Of a DNA stretch of 64,000 nucleotides, positions 62,435 through 64,000 are shown in pieces (the stretch's first letter is position 1; each line of letters opens with the position of its first letter). The notes beneath the pieces are model-generated. The model had not been told where the DNA came from. It worked only from the letters and a program-made list of their open reading frames with translations, and made no database searches. The position numbers were made by a program, and so were the translations under genes. Origin of the DNA: SG8-41 sp963802355 (GTDB lineage: Bacteria; Pseudomonadota; Gammaproteobacteria; Burkholderiales; SG8-41); the NCBI GenBank assembly GCA_963802355.1, contig CAWDIV010000021.1, positions 1 through 64,000 on the forward strand. Direction: 5' to 3'.

Positions 62435-62523
62435 ACCGCGAGCCTCGATCGTATGGAATGAGGGAGTAGGTTGATGAACGAGCGCGGCGTCGCTACGCCG
62501 GCGCCCATCGTTACGTGCAGCGC

Positions 62524-62881
62524 TAGTGTGCTGTCCCGTAAAAACCTTGCGTAAGTCGAAAGCCATCGCTGTACCGGAGATGTCGCAGTCTTCGCGCCAT
62601 TCTTTGAAAGTATCGCGAAATCGGTGCCAGACGCGAAGCAAACCGCAGCCAGGTTGGACACCTGGCGAGGATTTGCGACAAAGTGTCCCGCGTAGGGCGG
62701 AGCAGGTTCCAAGCGTTGTGTGCTTGGATGCGACCCCGGAGCGGGACGAACGCGCCCGATGCGCGGGACTGTACGCGCCTGTACGGTCGCATCCCCGGAA
62801 GCCCGGGGCCCCTGCTCCACGTTCCGGCGCGTCGCCGATTGTCTCGGGACTTTTACAGGTTATTTACGGGACAGCACACTA
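62524..62881. mobile_element. 358-base MITE with TA flanks and 17-base perfect inverted ends
   Basis: GTGTGCTGTCCCGTAAA at 62526-62542 and its complement TTTACGGGACAGCACAC at 62863-62879 bound the element; TA dinucleotides lie directly outside (62524-62525 and 62880-62881). TA duplication is the mark of IS630/mariner-type transposition. No coding capacity. The right TA and end base form the TAG stop of the sensor kinase gene. Confidence 0.8.
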
Positions 62882-64000
62882 ATTTGCCGTATCGAAGACT
62901 TCGCGCGGCAAATGCACGATAGCCGATACCCGGCCGCCGGAGCGCTCGAAGTCCAAGCTCGCCTTCTCGTGCGGCAGCAGAGCGCGAACCAGACTCAGGC
63001 CGCCGCCATTGTCGGCGGCAGCGCGCAGGTTGGGGATGCGGGCGTCCGGCTCCACCTGGTTTTCGATTTCCACGATCACGCCCTGGCCTTCCCGGAGCGC
63101 CCGGATCTCCAGCGGCCCGCCCGTGCCGTGCTTGTGGGCGTTTAAGAGGAGCTCGTTCAGCGCCAGCGCCAGCGGCACGGACTCCGCTTCCCGCAGCCGC
63201 AGGTTCCCCAGACGGTCCTCGCCGTAGTCCACTTTCACTTTCCTCCCGAAGAGCGACTGGGTGTTTTCGCCGAGGCTCTTGATGAGGCTGCGCAGGCTGA
63301 TGCCGCCGTTTCCGACCGCCTCCAGGCCGTGCATGGTGGCAACCGTATAGAGCTGGGCTTCGAGCTTGGCGTTGATGTCCCTCATTTCCGGATGCTCGGC
63401 GGTGTGCTGGCGGAGCAACGCGACGACCCCGGCGAGATTGCTCTTGATCCGGTGATGGATCTCGCGCACGAGCGTGTCGCGCTGCGCGACGATGCGCTGG
63501 ATACGCCTCGCCTCGTCCCGCTTGTGCTGCGTGATGTCCTGGAACACCGCCACGACGCCATATATCGCATTCTCGTGATCTACGAGGGGTCGCGCCGACA
63601 TGGCGATGGTGCGTCCTTCGGCCCGCGCGCTGCTTTGCACGAAAATCTCGGTGCGCTCGGTCACTTCGCCGTGCGCCGCTTTCACCAGCGGCAAGTCATT
63701 TGCGGCGAGGCGCTGGAGCGTGCCGACCCGGTGCAGGCCGTAGATCTCCGGCCAGCGATCCACCGGCGCATCGCCGGGATCATCGCCGAGGATTTTTTGC
63801 GCGGCAGGATTGAATTGAAGCACGCGTCCGGTAAGATCCGTGACCACTACGCCGTCGTCCATGCTGTCCAGTATCGATTGCAGGAGCGTCGCCTGCTTTT
63901 CCATCGCCTGTTTCGTCTTCCGGGACGCTGCCTGATGATCGAGGGACAGTGCCTCCGCCCGCTCGCGCTGCGCGTTTTGCTGCTCGAGCATCCCGCTCAG
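62879..64000 (-). CDS. PAS-domain sensor histidine kinase, 5' end outside the window
   Basis: At least 373 codons; the frame is open to the right edge. A coiled-coil lead (QNAQRERAEALSLDHQAA..) is followed by a PAS domain 'QSILDSMDDGVVVTDLTGRVLQFNPAAQKIL' (core LDSMDDGVVVTDLTG) and a PAC end 'YGVVAVFQDITQHKRDEARR'. A HisKA_2/HWE-like dimerisation helix with phospho-His 'TLVREIHHRIKSNLAGVVALL' and a HATPase 'LALALNELLLNAHKHG' (N box) plus 'DNGGGLSLVRALLPHE' follow. The C-terminus ends EVFDTAN with a stop supplied by the inserted MITE, so a few native residues may be lost. Cognate regulator not in view. Confidence 0.88.
   Translation of the reverse strand: MSGMLEQQNAQRERAEALSLDHQAASRKTKQAMEKQATLLQSILDSMDDGVVVTDLTGRVLQFNPAAQKILGDDPGDAPVDRWPEIYGLHRVGTLQRLAANDLPLVKAAHGEVTERTEIFVQSSARAEGRTIAMSARPLVDHENAIYGVVAVFQDITQHKRDEARRIQRIVAQRDTLVREIHHRIKSNLAGVVALLRQHTAEHPEMRDINAKLEAQLYTVATMHGLEAVGNGGISLRSLIKSLGENTQSLFGRKVKVDYGEDRLGNLRLREAESVPLALALNELLLNAHKHGTGGPLEIRALREGQGVIVEIENQVEPDARIPNLRAAADNGGGLSLVRALLPHEKASLDFERSGGRVSAIVHLPREVFDTAN

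Noticed and set aside
62542..62862. Small ORFs inside the TA-flanked element (62.5-62.9 kb)
   Set aside because: Short Arg-rich frames without ribosome-binding sites or domains; the element looks non-coding.

Overview
The window looks like chromosomal DNA of a high-GC betaproteobacterium, probably an uncultured soil or sediment relative of Burkholderiales. The main reasons are seven genes or gene remnants for TctC/Bug periplasmic receptors, a full-length Lhr helicase, aromatic- and short-acid-type catabolic enzymes, a PEP-CTERM relic and several families of short dispersed repeats. No rRNA gene, intact tRNA gene or CRISPR array was seen.

Layout. 0-11.5 kb: GNAT acetyltransferase, ketopantoate reductase, LutA interrupted by a stop, a solute-binding protein, a Bug receptor, a fused CoA-transferase, a CDGSH iron-sulfur protein and a large alpha/beta hydrolase. 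11.5-16.6 kb: an Lhr helicase broken by three frameshifts, with a Bug remnant at its 3' end. 17-22.6 kb: a Tat-exported molybdoenzyme with a cytochrome b561, and two convergent cytochrome c/beta-propeller genes. 22.7-27.5 kb: Bug receptors, a BFN-domain protein coupled to a solute-binding-like protein, and an AbrB/PIN toxin-antitoxin pair. 28.4-37.9 kb: the most striking region, two Anbu (proteasome-like peptidase) operons. One is ATP-grasp, alpha-E, Anbu, transglutaminase and DUF2126. The other is Anbu, N-formylglutamate amidohydrolase and transglutaminase. Each is preceded by a sigma-54 promoter matching the full consensus and by NtrC-like sites, so both are predicted to answer to nitrogen limitation. 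37.9-53.3 kb: catabolic genes (two class II aldolases, carboxylesterase, HpcH/HpaI aldolase, MmgE/PrpD, alpha/beta hydrolase, UbiD decarboxylase) mixed with four more receptors and an MFS transporter. 53.3-57.7 kb: a mobile-element patch with a group II intron 5' fragment, a tRNA-like relic, an intact IS1182-type element and an attC-like site. 57.7-64 kb: FAD monooxygenase, NMT1-type receptor, cupin, 1-Cys peroxiredoxin, methyltransferase, a TA-flanked MITE and a sensor kinase cut by the window edge.

Two cross-cutting points matter for reading the annotation. First, twelve genes carry single-base frameshifts, 18 events in all, nearly all reading as one extra G or C. This is more like insertion-biased sequencing error than real gene decay, so the products called here as broken may be intact in the organism. 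Second, dispersed intergenic repeats run into coding sequence repeatedly. They form C-terminal tails, supply the N-terminus of one transglutaminase, sit in frame inside Lhr, and provide the stop codon of the sensor kinase.

The window encodes about ten periplasmic-binding-type proteins but no recognisable ABC or TTT permease. The receptors therefore presumably work with transport membrane subunits encoded elsewhere, or as sensors.
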